A stretch of DNA of 64,000 bases, from NCBI RefSeq assembly GCF_000011365.1, contig NC_004463.1:5690001-5754000 (forward strand). The letters are read 5' to 3'. This stretch comes from Bradyrhizobium diazoefficiens USDA 110. GTDB taxonomy: Bacteria > Pseudomonadota > Alphaproteobacteria > Rhizobiales > Xanthobacteraceae. Each line of letters begins with the position of its first letter. Position 1 is the stretch's first letter. The notes under the pieces are model-generated. The model did no database searches. It saw only the letters and a list, made by a program, of their open reading frames with translations, and was not told where the DNA came from. The position numbers and the translations under genes were made by a program. Positions 15,700 to 27,113 of the stretch are shown here, piece by piece.

Positions 15700-17121
15700 A
15701 TGTCGTCCGCCCCAACAGTGCATGCCGACGGCCTGCCGCAGCCCCAGCGCAACCAGGCGATCCTGACCATTGCGCTCGGCATCATCATGGCGGTGGTCGA
15801 CAGCGCCATCGCCAACGTCGCGCTGCCGACGATCGCGGCCGACCTCGACGCGAGCCCGGCCTTCTCGATCTGGATCGTCAACGGCTACCAGCTCGCGATC
15901 ACCATCTCGCTGCTGCCTCTGGCTTCGCTCGGCGAGATCGTCGGCTATCGCCGCGTCTATCTGGTCGGGCTCGTGCTGTTCACGCTCGCATCCGCCTTCT
16001 GCGCGCTGGCGCATACGCTGCCGCTGCTGACGGTCGCACGCATCGTCCAGGGCTTTGGCGCGGCCGGCATCATGAGCGTCAACGCGGCGCTGGTGCGCTT
16101 CACCTATCCGCGCAGTCTGCTCGGCCGCGGCATCGGGCTCAATGCTCTTGTCGTCGCTTGCTCGGCCGCGGTCGGCCCGACGCTCGCGGCCGGCATCCTC
16201 GCGGTCGGAAGCTGGCCCTGGCTGTTTGCCATCAACGTGCCGCTCGGCGCGGTGACGCTGGTGCTCGGCCTGCGCAGCCTGCCGCACACCAAGCCCGCGA
16301 GCCATTCCTTCGACTGGCAGAGCGCGGGTCTCTCCGCGATCACCTTCGGCGTCGGCATTGCCGCGATCGACAGCGTCGGCCATGGCGAGGCCGCGCTCAC
16401 CTGCCTCGTCCAGTTCGCCATCGCTCTCGTCGCCGGTGCGCTGCTGATCTACCGCGAGACACACATGGCCTCGCCGCTGCTGCCGGTCGACCTCTTGCGC
16501 ATCCCGGTGTTCGCACTGTCGATCGCGACCTCGATCGCGTCGTTCTGCGGGCAGATGCTGGCCTTCGTCGCGATCCCGTTCTATCTCCAGAGCCGCTTCG
16601 GCTATTCCGCCGTGCATATGGGCCTCTTGATCACGCCGTGGCCGATCGCGATCGCCTTCGCGGCCCCCCTCGCCGGCCGCCTGGTCGAGCATTATCCGGC
16701 GGGCCTGCTCGGCGGCATCGGCCTCACGCTGTTCGCCTGCGGGCTCGGCGCGCTGGCCCTCCTGCCTGCCGCGCCAACGCCGCTCGACGTGATCTGGCGG
16801 ATGGCGCTGGCCGGCGCCGGCTTCGGCCTGTTCCAGACCCCCAACAACCGCACCATGATCGCAGCCGCCCCGCGCGAGCGCGCCGGCGGCGCCAGCGGCA
16901 TGCTGGGCACGGCGCGGCTGCTCGGCCAGACCACGGGCGCGGCGCTGGTGGCGCTGTTCCTCGGCCTCTATCCAATTGACGGAACCCGAGTCGCGCTCCT
17001 CGCTGGCGTCGGATTTGCGCTCTGCGGCGCGGTGCTGAGCATGCTGCGGCTCTCGCCCGCAGGCGCGCGCGGCGCCGAGCATGTCCGCGTGCAGGACGAC
17101 CAGCGCCTGCGCGGCGAATAG
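15700..17121 (+). CDS. MFS drug/proton antiporter, DHA2 (14-TM) family
   Basis: A 473-residue inner-membrane protein. The N-terminus has IMAVVDSAIANVALPTIA, the DHA2 motif in helix 1, then LGEIVGYRRVYLVG (motif A) near residue 85. A GIGLNALVVACSAAVGPTLAG-like motif C covers helix 5. About 14 hydrophobic segments follow. Such proteins export diverse hydrophobic compounds at the cost of the proton gradient. No regulator or membrane-fusion protein is adjacent, so the substrate is unknown. Confidence 0.9.
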   Translation: MSSAPTVHADGLPQPQRNQAILTIALGIIMAVVDSAIANVALPTIAADLDASPAFSIWIVNGYQLAITISLLPLASLGEIVGYRRVYLVGLVLFTLASAFCALAHTLPLLTVARIVQGFGAAGIMSVNAALVRFTYPRSLLGRGIGLNALVVACSAAVGPTLAAGILAVGSWPWLFAINVPLGAVTLVLGLRSLPHTKPASHSFDWQSAGLSAITFGVGIAAIDSVGHGEAALTCLVQFAIALVAGALLIYRETHMASPLLPVDLLRIPVFALSIATSIASFCGQMLAFVAIPFYLQSRFGYSAVHMGLLITPWPIAIAFAAPLAGRLVEHYPAGLLGGIGLTLFACGLGALALLPAAPTPLDVIWRMALAGAGFGLFQTPNNRTMIAAAPRERAGGASGMLGTARLLGQTTGAALVALFLGLYPIDGTRVALLAGVGFALCGAVLSMLRLSPAGARGAEHVRVQDDQRLRGE

Positions 17122-17249
17122 GACCGGCCCACGCCCAGGTCCGCGCTCCTTCTCCACACAACCGGTGCGTGGCTTAACTATCTGGACCAATGACGTATTG
17201 CCCTCCCGCTCCGGTTGCGGTTCACTGCGGCCGGGACAAGGGGCATTTC

Positions 17250-17708
17250 ATGCGATCATTTGGAATTGTGGCGCTCAGCGTCATGCTGGGCGGCTGCGCG
17301 TCCGTCACGCGCGGCACGACCGAGAATATCAGCATCTCATCGACACCTTCAGGCGTTGAAGCCGTCGTCAGCGGAATGGAGGTTCCGACCACCTGCACGA
17401 CGCCCTGCTCCGTGGTCGTCAAGCGGAACGCCGACATCTCCATCACCTTCCAGAAGGACGGCTACGAGCCGCAGATCGTGCCGCTCAGCCGCGACATACA
17501 GACCGGCGGCGCCGCCGGCTTTGCCGGCAATCTCTTGCTGGGCGGTGTCGTCGGCATAGGGGTCGATGCCGCGACGGGCGCGGCAACCGATCACAAGCCG
17601 AATCCGGTCATCGTCACGATGCAGCCGTCCGCTCCCGCCCGCGCACGGCCACCCGCGCCGAAGAAACCGCGGCCGCCTGCGGCACCTGCGCCTGACACCG
17701 GCACTTAA
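17250..17708 (+). CDS. outer-membrane/periplasmic lipoprotein with PEGA-like domain
   Basis: A 152-residue protein. The lipobox LGGC (Cys at about residue 16) follows a short hydrophobic stretch. After it, residues about 25-90 resemble a PEGA-type beta domain (SSTPSGVEAVVSG, TPCSVVVKRNADISITFQK). A glycine-rich hydrophobic segment and a Pro/Ala-rich tail end the protein. The ATG at 17250 is chosen over an upstream start because it puts the lipobox in the right place. It is convergent with clpA across a strong terminator. Confidence 0.8.
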   Translation: MRSFGIVALSVMLGGCASVTRGTTENISISSTPSGVEAVVSGMEVPTTCTTPCSVVVKRNADISITFQKDGYEPQIVPLSRDIQTGGAAGFAGNLLLGGVVGIGVDAATGAATDHKPNPVIVTMQPSAPARARPPAPKKPRPPAAPAPDTGT

Positions 17709-17730
17709 AGCCCCGCACTGCGACACAAAC

Positions 17731-17759
17731 AAAAAGGCCGGCTGAACAGCCGGCCTTTT
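17731..17759. terminator. bidirectional rho-independent terminator
   Basis: A-run, GGCCGGCT-GAAC-AGCCGGCC stem-loop, then CTTTTC. The symmetric A/T flanks serve both the lipoprotein gene and the convergent clpA gene. Confidence 0.9.
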
Positions 17760-17778
17760 CGATTTCATCACTCGCCGA

Positions 17779-20187
<2,409 letters not shown>

Positions 20188-20480
20188 TCGCGTCCTCTAT
20201 GGCCCCCACCATCATGATCGTCCTCGCCCGGTCAGGCAACAACAACCTTTGTCACATATAGTTATACAAGACCGCGGCGAAAGACCGGTTCCGCGACTCG
20301 GCAGCTAGCCACCTGCGGTATTTTTCGATGCAAAACCCGTTCCGATTTGGGCGGGATCGGCGCCGGTGCAGAATTCCGTAGTTTTGCCGGCTGCGATGGA
20401 GATCGCGCGCAGGCATTACGCGGCGATCACACTGCGACATACACAAGCAAGAGCCGGCTACGAACGCGCCGTGGGGTGAC
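20188..20480. other. clpS-clpA intergenic region
   Basis: 293 bases between the clpS stop and the clpA start. It probably holds a separate clpA promoter. A 64-codon minus-strand frame exists but has no domain features. No terminator with a T-run was seen after clpS. Confidence 0.45.
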
Positions 20481-20873
20481 TTATTTCTTTTCCATCACGC
20501 ATTGCAGCGGATGCTGGTGCTTGCGGGCGAAGTCCATCACCTGCGTCACCTTGGTTTCGGCGATCTCGTAGGTGAACACGCCACACTCGCCGATACCGTG
20601 ATGATGGACGTGCAGCATAATCTTGGTCGCCGCCTCGACGTCCTTCTGGAAGAACTTCTCCAGCACGTGGACCACGAACTCCATCGGCGTGTAGTCGTCG
20701 TTCAGGATCAGAACGCGATACAGGTTCGGCCGCTTGGTCTTCGGCTTGACCTTGGTGATGACGGAGGTGTTCGGACCCGTCGGGCTGCCGGAACGGTTCT
20801 CGTCGTTGCTCATCCGGGGAGCGCGGGCGGCGGCGGCCGCAGACAGGTCAAGGCTGGAAGTCAATTGCGACAT
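20481..20873 (-). CDS. clpS: ClpA adaptor ClpS
   Basis: 130 residues; the core starts at about residue 48 ([18 protein letters not shown]). ClpS recognises N-degron substrates and delivers them to ClpA. The binding pocket elements are visible: [11 protein letters not shown], the [23 protein letters not shown] block with the pocket His residues, and the terminal HPLQC. An alternative ATG at 20813 (MSNDENR) would remove 20 residues and matches many rhizobial homologues, so the true start is uncertain. Confidence 0.95.
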   Translation of the reverse strand: MSQLTSSLDLSAAAAARAPRMSNDENRSGSPTGPNTSVITKVKPKTKRPNLYRVLILNDDYTPMEFVVHVLEKFFQKDVEAATKIMLHVHHHGIGECGVFTYEIAETKVTQVMDFARKHQHPLQCVMEKK

Positions 20874-21561
20874 GGCTCAGGCGTTCAAATTCCCCACGGA
20901 AGCGTATGACGGCCCGCCGCGCGGCCCCGCCTTTCGGAGCTTCGCACTGGCGCACCGCGCTTTTGGATCGCCGCTTCCAACCGGTCCGGTCCAAACCAGA
21001 TCGATTGCAGGAATATGGGCTTGCCCCCGCCTCGCCGCAAGCGTGCAAAAGTCCGGCTATGGCGGGCCCGATTCCCGATCCGGGCGATCCTGACCAAGGT
21101 TAATCAATCCGGACCGGTTTGACAAAAATTTCCGCCGCGCCGGTCCAGAACAGGTTGACCAGGAACCTAGCCGTTAACGCGACTGCGACGGTTTCGCGCG
21201 GGATCGTCTCCGGTCTTCTACGGTACCTGCTGTTCAATCGCTTGGCGCGAAATCGGGCAAAATCGCAAATTTCTAGGACGGCCGTGCTTCGTCCGCCCTG
21301 CCCTGTGTCAGCCGCATCGCTCGACGCGTCCGGCACCATCATCACCTCGCAGATCAGCAGCAAGGCGCGGACCCAATTCAACGCGCTGTTCATTCGTGCT
21401 GTGCGCATCGAGCGGGTGAGCATCCGATCCACACCATGCAGGCGAACGCCGGCAGCGCCCTGCCCCCAAGCGTGCTGCAATATCGCGCGAGCAGCACCGG
21501 CAAATTCTGCTTGGTCACGCCGGCGAACCCGACCGCGCTCTGGCACGGATCGGTCGCGACA
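20874..21561. other. intergenic region, no supported gene
   Basis: About 690 bases upstream of clpS and beyond the phasin terminator. Open frames on both strands here lack good starts and domain content. AT-richer patches (for example around 21220-21280) suggest promoter DNA for clpS. The stretch is unusually long for this part of the window. Confidence 0.5.
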
Positions 21562-21594
21562 ACAAAAAAGCCCGGCTGGTTCAGCCGGGCTTCT
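21562..21594 (-). terminator. rho-independent terminator of the phasin gene
   Basis: On the minus strand AAGCCCGGCTG-AAC-CAGCCGGGCTT is followed by TTTTGTT. It lies 25 bases after the phasin stop. Confidence 0.9.
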
Positions 21595-21618
21595 TGCTTC
21601 CAGGATGTCCGGGAAAAG

Positions 21619-21957
21619 TTAGTTGGCGGCCGGGGTGAACTTCGACACGATGGTCTCGACCGGCTTGAATGCCTGCTTGGCGAGGTCGCTGTAGAGGCCG
21701 GCAATCTTCTGCGATTCCGCGACGAAGGTCTCGTAGGCGGAACGGGCGAAGTCGGTCTGCGCTTCCATCGCCTTGTCCAGCGACTTCACGCCGGAAAGCT
21801 TCTCGACGAAGGACTTGGTGTCTTCGAACGACTTCTTGGTGTAGTCGCCGTAGGCGCTGGCGATTGCCTGGAGGCCGTGCTGCACCGAGGTCGCGGAGGC
21901 GACGCACTGCTCGAACTGCTCTTTCCCGTAGCTCTGAAAGTCTTCAACCTTGAACAT
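21619..21957 (-). CDS. phasin family protein
   Basis: A 112-residue, almost entirely helical protein of the Phasin_2 type (MFKVEDFQSYGKEQFE start, then SFEDTKSFVEKLSGVKSLDKAME). Phasins coat poly-3-hydroxybutyrate granules and control their size. No signal peptide is present. The longer upstream frame is ruled out because the ATG at 21957 follows an AAGGATT site and matches the family N-terminus. Two TGC palindromes about 65 and 94 bases upstream suggest PhaR repression coupled to PHB content. Confidence 0.9.
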   Translation of the reverse strand: MFKVEDFQSYGKEQFEQCVASATSVQHGLQAIASAYGDYTKKSFEDTKSFVEKLSGVKSLDKAMEAQTDFARSAYETFVAESQKIAGLYSDLAKQAFKPVETIVSKFTPAAN

Positions 21958-22021
21958 TTCGGAATCCTTTTCCCTGGCTCGCGTCGGGAAGCCCCGGCTC
22001 CCTGACTCTGCCCACAATTAG

Positions 22022-22062
22022 TGCAACGCACAAAAAAGTCAAGAATCTTGTGCGTCGCACAA
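22022..22062. promoter_or_regulatory. paired PhaR-type operators upstream of the phasin gene
   Basis: TGCAACGCACAA (22022-22033) and TGCGTCGCACAA (22051-22062) are near-identical 12-mers in direct orientation, 29 bases apart. Both fit the pattern TGCRNYGCASMA, which I recall as the published Bradyrhizobium PhaR consensus. PhaR represses phasin genes until PHB titrates it. Confidence 0.65.
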
Positions 22063-22346
22063 AAACTAGATCCAAACCGAAGAGATTCCCGGGGTTTCCC
22101 GCAAGGGTTCCTTAAGCTTTTGGAAACCGCGGACCCCTACCTTGATTCCCTGGACGTGTTCAGCTTCCGCAAGCGGCCAAAAGCCGTTTGAGAACATCAC
22201 CTTAGCCAGAATAGCGGCTCAGGTTCAACGTCCCCCGCGGCGAACACCAGCGGAGGGGCAGCCTGGGCAGGTAATGATCCCGGGTCCATTGGGCACAATT
22301 TCGCCTCACGGGCCGGTGATCAAGTCAGAAACGGGGACGGGGTTTC

Positions 22347-24182
22347 ATGCTTCGTAAAAACTTGTCTTCCTCGCGCTTGGCGCGGGTCGGGGTTTTCGGG
22401 CTTCTTACGGTCACCACCGCGGTCATCTTCACCACCGATGCCGCCGAGGCGCGGCGTCACCGCCGCCACTACGCGCACCACCGGGTGCAGCGCGACGTGT
22501 CCGAGAGCTCCAGCCCGAAATTCGCGTCGATCATCGTCGACGGCAATTCCGGCTCCGTGCTCCAGGCAACGAGCCCCGACGGGATCCGCCATCCGGCGTC
22601 GCTGACCAAGATCATGACGCTCTATCTGCTGTTCGAGCGTCTCGAGTCCGGCAAGATGAAGCTCGACACCGAGATGCCGGTGTCGCAGCACGCCGCCGAT
22701 CAGGATCCGACCAAGCTGAACCTGCGTGCCGGCCAGACCATCCGTGTCGAGGACGCGATCAAGGGTCTCGTCACCCGCTCCGCCAACGACGCAGCCGTGG
22801 TGATCGCGGAAGCGATCGCCGGCGACGAGGACGACTTCGCCCAGATGATGACGCGCAAGGCGCGTTCGCTCGGCATGTCCAAGACGGTCTACCGGAACGC
22901 CAACGGCCTTCCCAACGACGAGCAGGTCACGACCGCGCGCGATCAGGCCACGCTCGGCCGCGCCATCCAGGAGCGCTTCCCGCGCTACTACCGCTATTTC
23001 GCGACCTCGACGTTCAACTGGCGCGGCCAGTCGATCCGGAACCATAACCACCTGCTCGGCAGCGTCGAGGGCGTGGACGGCATCAAGACCGGCTACACCC
23101 GCGCCTCCGGCTTCAACCTCGTGACCTCGATGCGCCGCGGCAACCGCCACCTGATCGGCGTGGTGCTGGGCGGCCGCAGCGGCGGTTCGCGCGACGCCAT
23201 CATGCGCAACCTGCTCGCGGAGAACCTCGACAAGGGCGCGACCAGCCACACCGTCGCCGCGGTTACCGAGCGTAGCGGCGCTGACGCCGCTGCCGAGGTC
23301 GCCGATGCGTCGGATACCCCGGCCCGCACCGCTCCGCAGGTCCAGGCCGCGGCCGCCCCTGCTCCCGAAGCAGCCCCGTCGCGTCTCGCCTCGCGCCTGT
23401 CCACGCTTGCGGCCGCCACCGCCGCAATGCCACCCGCTCAGCCCAAGCCTGAAGCTCGGCCGACTGAATCCAAGATCGAGCCCGCGCCGCTCACCAATGG
23501 CGTGATCTCCAGCCAGCCGCTCTCGATCATCCCGGGCTCGTCCGAACCGATGAAGCCGGTCCGGGTCAAGACGGTGCAGGTCAAGGCCGGCACCGTGAAG
23601 GTCGCCTCCGCCGCCCCGTCGCAGGTCGCGCCGCAGATTACCAACACGGTTGCCTCCCGCTCCGACGTCGCGGAAACCTCCGGCGCCGTCGTCGCCCGGG
23701 CCGATCTGATCAACAAGCCCGAGATCCAGAGCCAACCGGAAGCGCCGAAGGCGGAAGTCGCCCGCACCGAGCTGCCACGCCAGCCGGCCGGCTTCGGCAC
23801 CGGCAACGGCGTCCTCGGCGTGCTGCCGGCTGCGACCGCCGCCGCGCCCGCCCCGGTCGCTCCGAAGCTCGCCTCCGCCGACCCGGCGCCGCAGGCGATC
23901 CAGATGAGCGCCACCACCAAGCCGGTCGTCACGCACAGCGGCTGGATCGTCCAGGTCGGCGCGCTCGAGAGCGAGAACGAAGCCCAGCAGCGCATCGACG
24001 CAGCGCGCAGCTCGGCCCGCGGCCTGCTCAGCAAGGCGGATCCGTTCACCGAGCCGGTCGTCGCCAAGGACAATCGCAAGCTCTACCGCGCCCGCTTCGC
24101 CGGGCTCGAGCGGGATCAGGCCGAAGCCGTCTGCCGCGCCCTGAAGCGCGCCGACATCTCCTGCATCACCGTCCGCAACTGA
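22347..24182 (+). CDS. D-alanyl-D-alanine carboxypeptidase (S11) with C-terminal SPOR domain
   Basis: A 611-residue periplasmic enzyme. The signal peptide covers residues 1 to about 34. The serine-peptidase motifs are all present: SLTK (Ser85, Lys88), SAN (145-147) and KTG (247-249). The enzyme removes the terminal D-Ala of peptidoglycan stem peptides. Residues about 290-525 are a long Ala/Pro-rich linker. The last 80 residues (SGWIVQVGALESENEAQQRI..., KLYRARFAGL) form a SPOR domain, which targets denuded glycan at the division septum. The start follows AACGGGGACGGGG. The linker length is notable, though such linkers are usual in alphaproteobacterial versions. Confidence 0.95.
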   Translation: MLRKNLSSSRLARVGVFGLLTVTTAVIFTTDAAEARRHRRHYAHHRVQRDVSESSSPKFASIIVDGNSGSVLQATSPDGIRHPASLTKIMTLYLLFERLESGKMKLDTEMPVSQHAADQDPTKLNLRAGQTIRVEDAIKGLVTRSANDAAVVIAEAIAGDEDDFAQMMTRKARSLGMSKTVYRNANGLPNDEQVTTARDQATLGRAIQERFPRYYRYFATSTFNWRGQSIRNHNHLLGSVEGVDGIKTGYTRASGFNLVTSMRRGNRHLIGVVLGGRSGGSRDAIMRNLLAENLDKGATSHTVAAVTERSGADAAAEVADASDTPARTAPQVQAAAAPAPEAAPSRLASRLSTLAAATAAMPPAQPKPEARPTESKIEPAPLTNGVISSQPLSIIPGSSEPMKPVRVKTVQVKAGTVKVASAAPSQVAPQITNTVASRSDVAETSGAVVARADLINKPEIQSQPEAPKAEVARTELPRQPAGFGTGNGVLGVLPAATAAAPAPVAPKLASADPAPQAIQMSATTKPVVTHSGWIVQVGALESENEAQQRIDAARSSARGLLSKADPFTEPVVAKDNRKLYRARFAGLERDQAEAVCRALKRADISCITVRN

Positions 24183-24200
24183 TCTCCCGCACCGTTCCGA

Positions 24201-24231
24201 AAAATGCCCGCGCCTTGCGCGGGCATTTTTG
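24201..24231 (+). terminator. rho-independent terminator of the carboxypeptidase gene
   Basis: AAAATGCCCGCGC-CTT-GCGCGGGCATTTTTG: a nine-pair GC-rich stem with a five-base T-run, 20 bases after the stop. Confidence 0.92.
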
Positions 24232-24402
24232 TTTTCGGCATGCGGCAAGCCAAAGTCGGTTCCGCGACAACCTCTCGTCAACGTTTTACGGTTAAATTTT
24301 TACTCAAGAGATCGGCCACGCCGAAATGGCGGGCATCGGGGCGACGACAGACAGAGCCAACGGAGATCACGCGGTACGGGCGTTTGTAGCGTAGTGCCGG
24401 AG

Positions 24403-25128
24403 TTAGCCGTTATGCGTGCGAAGCAGAGTATCCTTGGCCTCGTTTACCCGGGCAGCGAGATACGTCGAGCCCCCCTGGTCGGGATGGAGTTTCTTCATCA
24501 GGGACTTGTGGGCCCGGCTGATGTCGTCGCGCCCCGCTCCCGGCTGCAAGCCAAGGATCTGATAGGCCTCCTCCGTCGTCATTTTGCCGCTCGCCGCCGT
24601 GCGGCGCTGCCCCCCTGCCGCATCGCCCTGCGCGTTCTGACGCCAGGCGGGAAACCTGCGGTCCAGATAGCTTTCAAGTAAGGCCACGCTCTCGGCGTCG
24701 AACGCCGGGACCATCGCCAGCAGGCCGGCGAGATCGAACTCGTCGAGATCGCGCCCGGCGTGAGGCCCGGCAACGATCTGGCCTCCGAGTCGGCCGGAAT
24801 CGTGATCGAGCCGCATGTCGAGGAATTGCGAGCGCACGCGCGAGGCCTGCCCGGGCGCAGGCGCCGCACCGCCACCGAACAGCCCGCCGATATTGCCGAA
24901 GCCGGCGTTCGTCAACGGCGTCCAGCCGAGCAGCCCGGCGCCGAAAATCCCGAGCGGGATCGCGACGGCCAGCTCGCCCCGCAAGCCCGTGAAGGCTGCG
25001 ACCGCCAGCGCGACCACGCCGCCGCCGAACTTGATAGTGCGCGCCAGCACCGCCGGGTTGGCGGCGCGGAACATCTGAAGCAGCAGATACAGCGTGATAA
25101 CGGCGACAGCGCCAGCGATCAGGGTCAT
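24403..25128 (-). CDS. membrane-anchored protein with C-terminal J domain
   Basis: A 241-residue protein. Two to three hydrophobic segments occupy residues 1-85, with a glycine-rich turn near 80-90. The last 65 residues form a J domain (TTEEAYQILGLQPGAGRDDISRAHK..., HPD at 215-217 in KKLHPDQGG), which stimulates DnaK ATPase. The architecture, N-terminal membrane and C-terminal J domain, is like the TIM14/DjlA-like bacterial group, so it may recruit DnaK to the membrane. It is convergent with the carboxypeptidase gene. Confidence 0.88.
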   Translation of the reverse strand: MTLIAGAVAVITLYLLLQMFRAANPAVLARTIKFGGGVVALAVAAFTGLRGELAVAIPLGIFGAGLLGWTPLTNAGFGNIGGLFGGGAAPAPGQASRVRSQFLDMRLDHDSGRLGGQIVAGPHAGRDLDEFDLAGLLAMVPAFDAESVALLESYLDRRFPAWRQNAQGDAAGGQRRTAASGKMTTEEAYQILGLQPGAGRDDISRAHKSLMKKLHPDQGGSTYLAARVNEAKDTLLRTHNG

Positions 25129-25247
25129 GGGCGGAATATAGGCGCCCTGTTGTCAAAAAGCATGGCGTCCTTTCGCCCGTCGGCAATTGGCAGATGACAT
25201 GGAACGCTGGCTTGCCCGATAGTCCGGCGCGACGATTGAGGGAGACA

Positions 25248-26240
25248 ATGCGTAGCGGATTCAAGCCGCCGATCGTGCCGGCCGCCTTCTTCGGCATCGT
25301 GCTTGGCCTTGCCGGCCTCGGCAATGCCTGGCGCGCCGCGCATCAGGTCTGGCATTTGCCGGCGATCGTCGGCGAGATCCTGCTCGCGCTCGCCTCCATC
25401 GTCTGGGCGCTGCTGCTCGTTCTCTTCATCCTGCGCTGGATCCTCGCGCGCGCCGAGTCGCTCAGTGAAGCCCATCATCCGGTACAATGCTGCTTTATTG
25501 GTCTCGCCGGCGTCTCCACCATGCTGATCGCGATCGCGGCGGAGCCCTACTCGCACCTTGCCGCCGAGATCCTGTTCGGCCTTGGCGCGGCGTTCACGCT
25601 CGGCTTCGCGCTGTGGCGGACGGGGTTGTTGTGGCGCGGCAATCGCGATCACACCGCGACGACACCGGTCCTGTATCTGCCGACCGTTGCCGGCGGCTTC
25701 GTCACCGCGGCGGTTTCTTCGGTGCTCGGCTACCCCGATTGGGGACAGCTTGCCTTCGGCATCGCGCTGTTTTCCTGGCTCGCAATTGAATCCGTGCTGC
25801 TACATCGGCTCTACACGGTCGCGACACTTCCAGTCGCACTGCGGCCGACGCTCGGCATCCAGCTGGCGCCGCCCGCGGTCGGTGCCGTCGCCTATCTCGC
25901 GATCAATGGCGGCGTGCCCGACATGGTCGCGCATGTCCTCGTCGGCTACGGACTGATGATGGCGCTGCTGCTGCTTCGCCTGCTGCCGTGGATCATGGAG
26001 CAGCCGTTCTCGGTGTCGTACTGGGGCTTCACCTTCGGCGCCACCGCGCTTGCGATCGCACCGATCCGCATGGCCGGCCACGGCGACACCGGTGCGATCG
26101 CGCTGCTCGCGCCATGGCTGTTCGGAGCCGCCAACATCGTGGTCGGATTGATCGCGCTGGGCACGCTGCGCCTGATCCTGCAGGGACGCCTGCTGCCGCC
26201 GGTCGCAGCGCCGCCGCCAACGCAAGCCGCGCCAGCGTAA
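25248..26240 (+). CDS. SLAC1/TehA-type transporter (C4-dicarboxylate/tellurite resistance family)
   Basis: A 330-residue inner-membrane protein with about ten membrane helices. The N-terminal VPAAFFGIVLGLAGLGNAWR is the characteristic first helix of the TehA/SLAC1 anion channel family, and FVTAAVSSVLG and LGIQLAPPAVGAVAY are family-like helices. Members conduct small anions or are tied to tellurite resistance. GAGGGAGACA before ATG 25248 fixes the start. It is convergent with the VWA gene, 4 bases apart. Confidence 0.9.
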   Translation: MRSGFKPPIVPAAFFGIVLGLAGLGNAWRAAHQVWHLPAIVGEILLALASIVWALLLVLFILRWILARAESLSEAHHPVQCCFIGLAGVSTMLIAIAAEPYSHLAAEILFGLGAAFTLGFALWRTGLLWRGNRDHTATTPVLYLPTVAGGFVTAAVSSVLGYPDWGQLAFGIALFSWLAIESVLLHRLYTVATLPVALRPTLGIQLAPPAVGAVAYLAINGGVPDMVAHVLVGYGLMMALLLLRLLPWIMEQPFSVSYWGFTFGATALAIAPIRMAGHGDTGAIALLAPWLFGAANIVVGLIALGTLRLILQGRLLPPVAAPPPTQAAPA

Positions 26241-26244
26241 CCTG

Positions 26245-26994
26245 CTACTTCATCTGGCCGATCAACTGGGCCGCACCGCTCGCGCTCTTGGCCAATTTCA
26301 GCAGCGCCTCGCGCCCGCCGGCGGCATAGGCCGCGGCCGCCCGCAACAGCTCGCGCAGCTGTGCCGCAGCGCCGGGATCGAAACGGCACCAAGCGCCGCC
26401 GGTCAGGCGCGCGATCTCGCGAAACGCCTGCTCGGCCACCGGGTCATGACCTTCCTGGAACACGAAGACAGGCACCTTGAGCATGCCGAGTTCGCCGGCC
26501 TTGGCGCAGAGCTCGTCAACCTTCTCCTCCATCGCATCGCCGACGAAGACCACGGCCCGCACGCCCGATGCGACCGCCTCGCGCCGCGCCTCGCTCAGCA
26601 CCTTGCCGATCTGGGTGTCGCCGCCGCGGCAGTCGATCTTGCTCATCAGCGTCGCGAGCCTGGCGCTGTCGGAGATCCACCCCGTGGCACGGCACTCGTT
26701 GAAGCCGCGATAGTAGACCAGCCGGATGTCGAGACTGCCGAGCGCCGCGGTCTCGCGAAACATGTCGGCCTGGAGCGCGCAGGCCATGTCCCAGGTCGGC
26801 TGCCGGCTCATCGTCGCATCCAGCGCGAAGATCAGCCGGCCTTTCGCGCCGGGAGCATGCGGTGACAGCGCACGCGCCTTGGCGACAAAGGCGGCGATAT
26901 CGTCCGAGGTCGACGTCCCGGCCTGCGGCACCGCGCCGCCTGCTTGCGGCGAGACGGCATCGCGGCCGCGCGGTTTGATGGGTTCGCCCGACAT
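26245..26994 (-). CDS. VWA-domain protein with degenerate MIDAS motif
   Basis: A 249-residue protein without signal peptide or membrane helix. After a disordered 50-residue lead comes a von Willebrand A fold: LIFALDATMSRQ (DxTxS instead of DxSxS, Asp59 and Ser63), GGDTQIGKVL with the second metal Thr, and VVFVGDAMEE with the third Asp. The metal site is therefore near-complete. The role is unknown. The C-terminal Ala-rich helix (REALLKLAKSASGAAQLIGQM) is conserved in rhizobial homologues. Confidence 0.85.
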   Translation of the reverse strand: MSGEPIKPRGRDAVSPQAGGAVPQAGTSTSDDIAAFVAKARALSPHAPGAKGRLIFALDATMSRQPTWDMACALQADMFRETAALGSLDIRLVYYRGFNECRATGWISDSARLATLMSKIDCRGGDTQIGKVLSEARREAVASGVRAVVFVGDAMEEKVDELCAKAGELGMLKVPVFVFQEGHDPVAEQAFREIARLTGGAWCRFDPGAAAQLRELLRAAAAYAAGGREALLKLAKSASGAAQLIGQMK

Positions 26995-27051
26995 GCCTTG
27001 GCCCTTCGTGAACGGCTAATGTGGTTAGCGCGTGCAGCCCGGTCAATGTGC

Positions 27052-27085
27052 AAAGCCTCCGCGGGCGAGCGCCGGCGGAGGCTTT
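27052..27085 (-). terminator. terminator-like hairpin after the hydrolase gene
   Basis: AAAGCCTCCGC...GCGGAGGCTTT, an eleven-pair arm with a bulged centre. It lies 28 bases after the alpha/beta hydrolase stop and has a short T-run on the minus strand. Confidence 0.65.
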
Positions 27086-27113
27086 GAATGTCGTTTCTGA
27101 CTATGATGAAACG

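Noticed and set aside
20252..20446. 64-codon frame between clpS and clpA
   Set aside because: No recognisable composition or domain; lies where the clpA promoter should be.
21100..21546. 148-codon minus-strand frame between the phasin terminator and clpS
   Set aside because: No domain and a poor start site; the stretch is more likely promoter DNA.
22320..24281. 653-codon minus-strand frame opposite the carboxypeptidase gene
   Set aside because: Shadow of a GC-rich gene with long Ala/Pro linker; no start or domain content.
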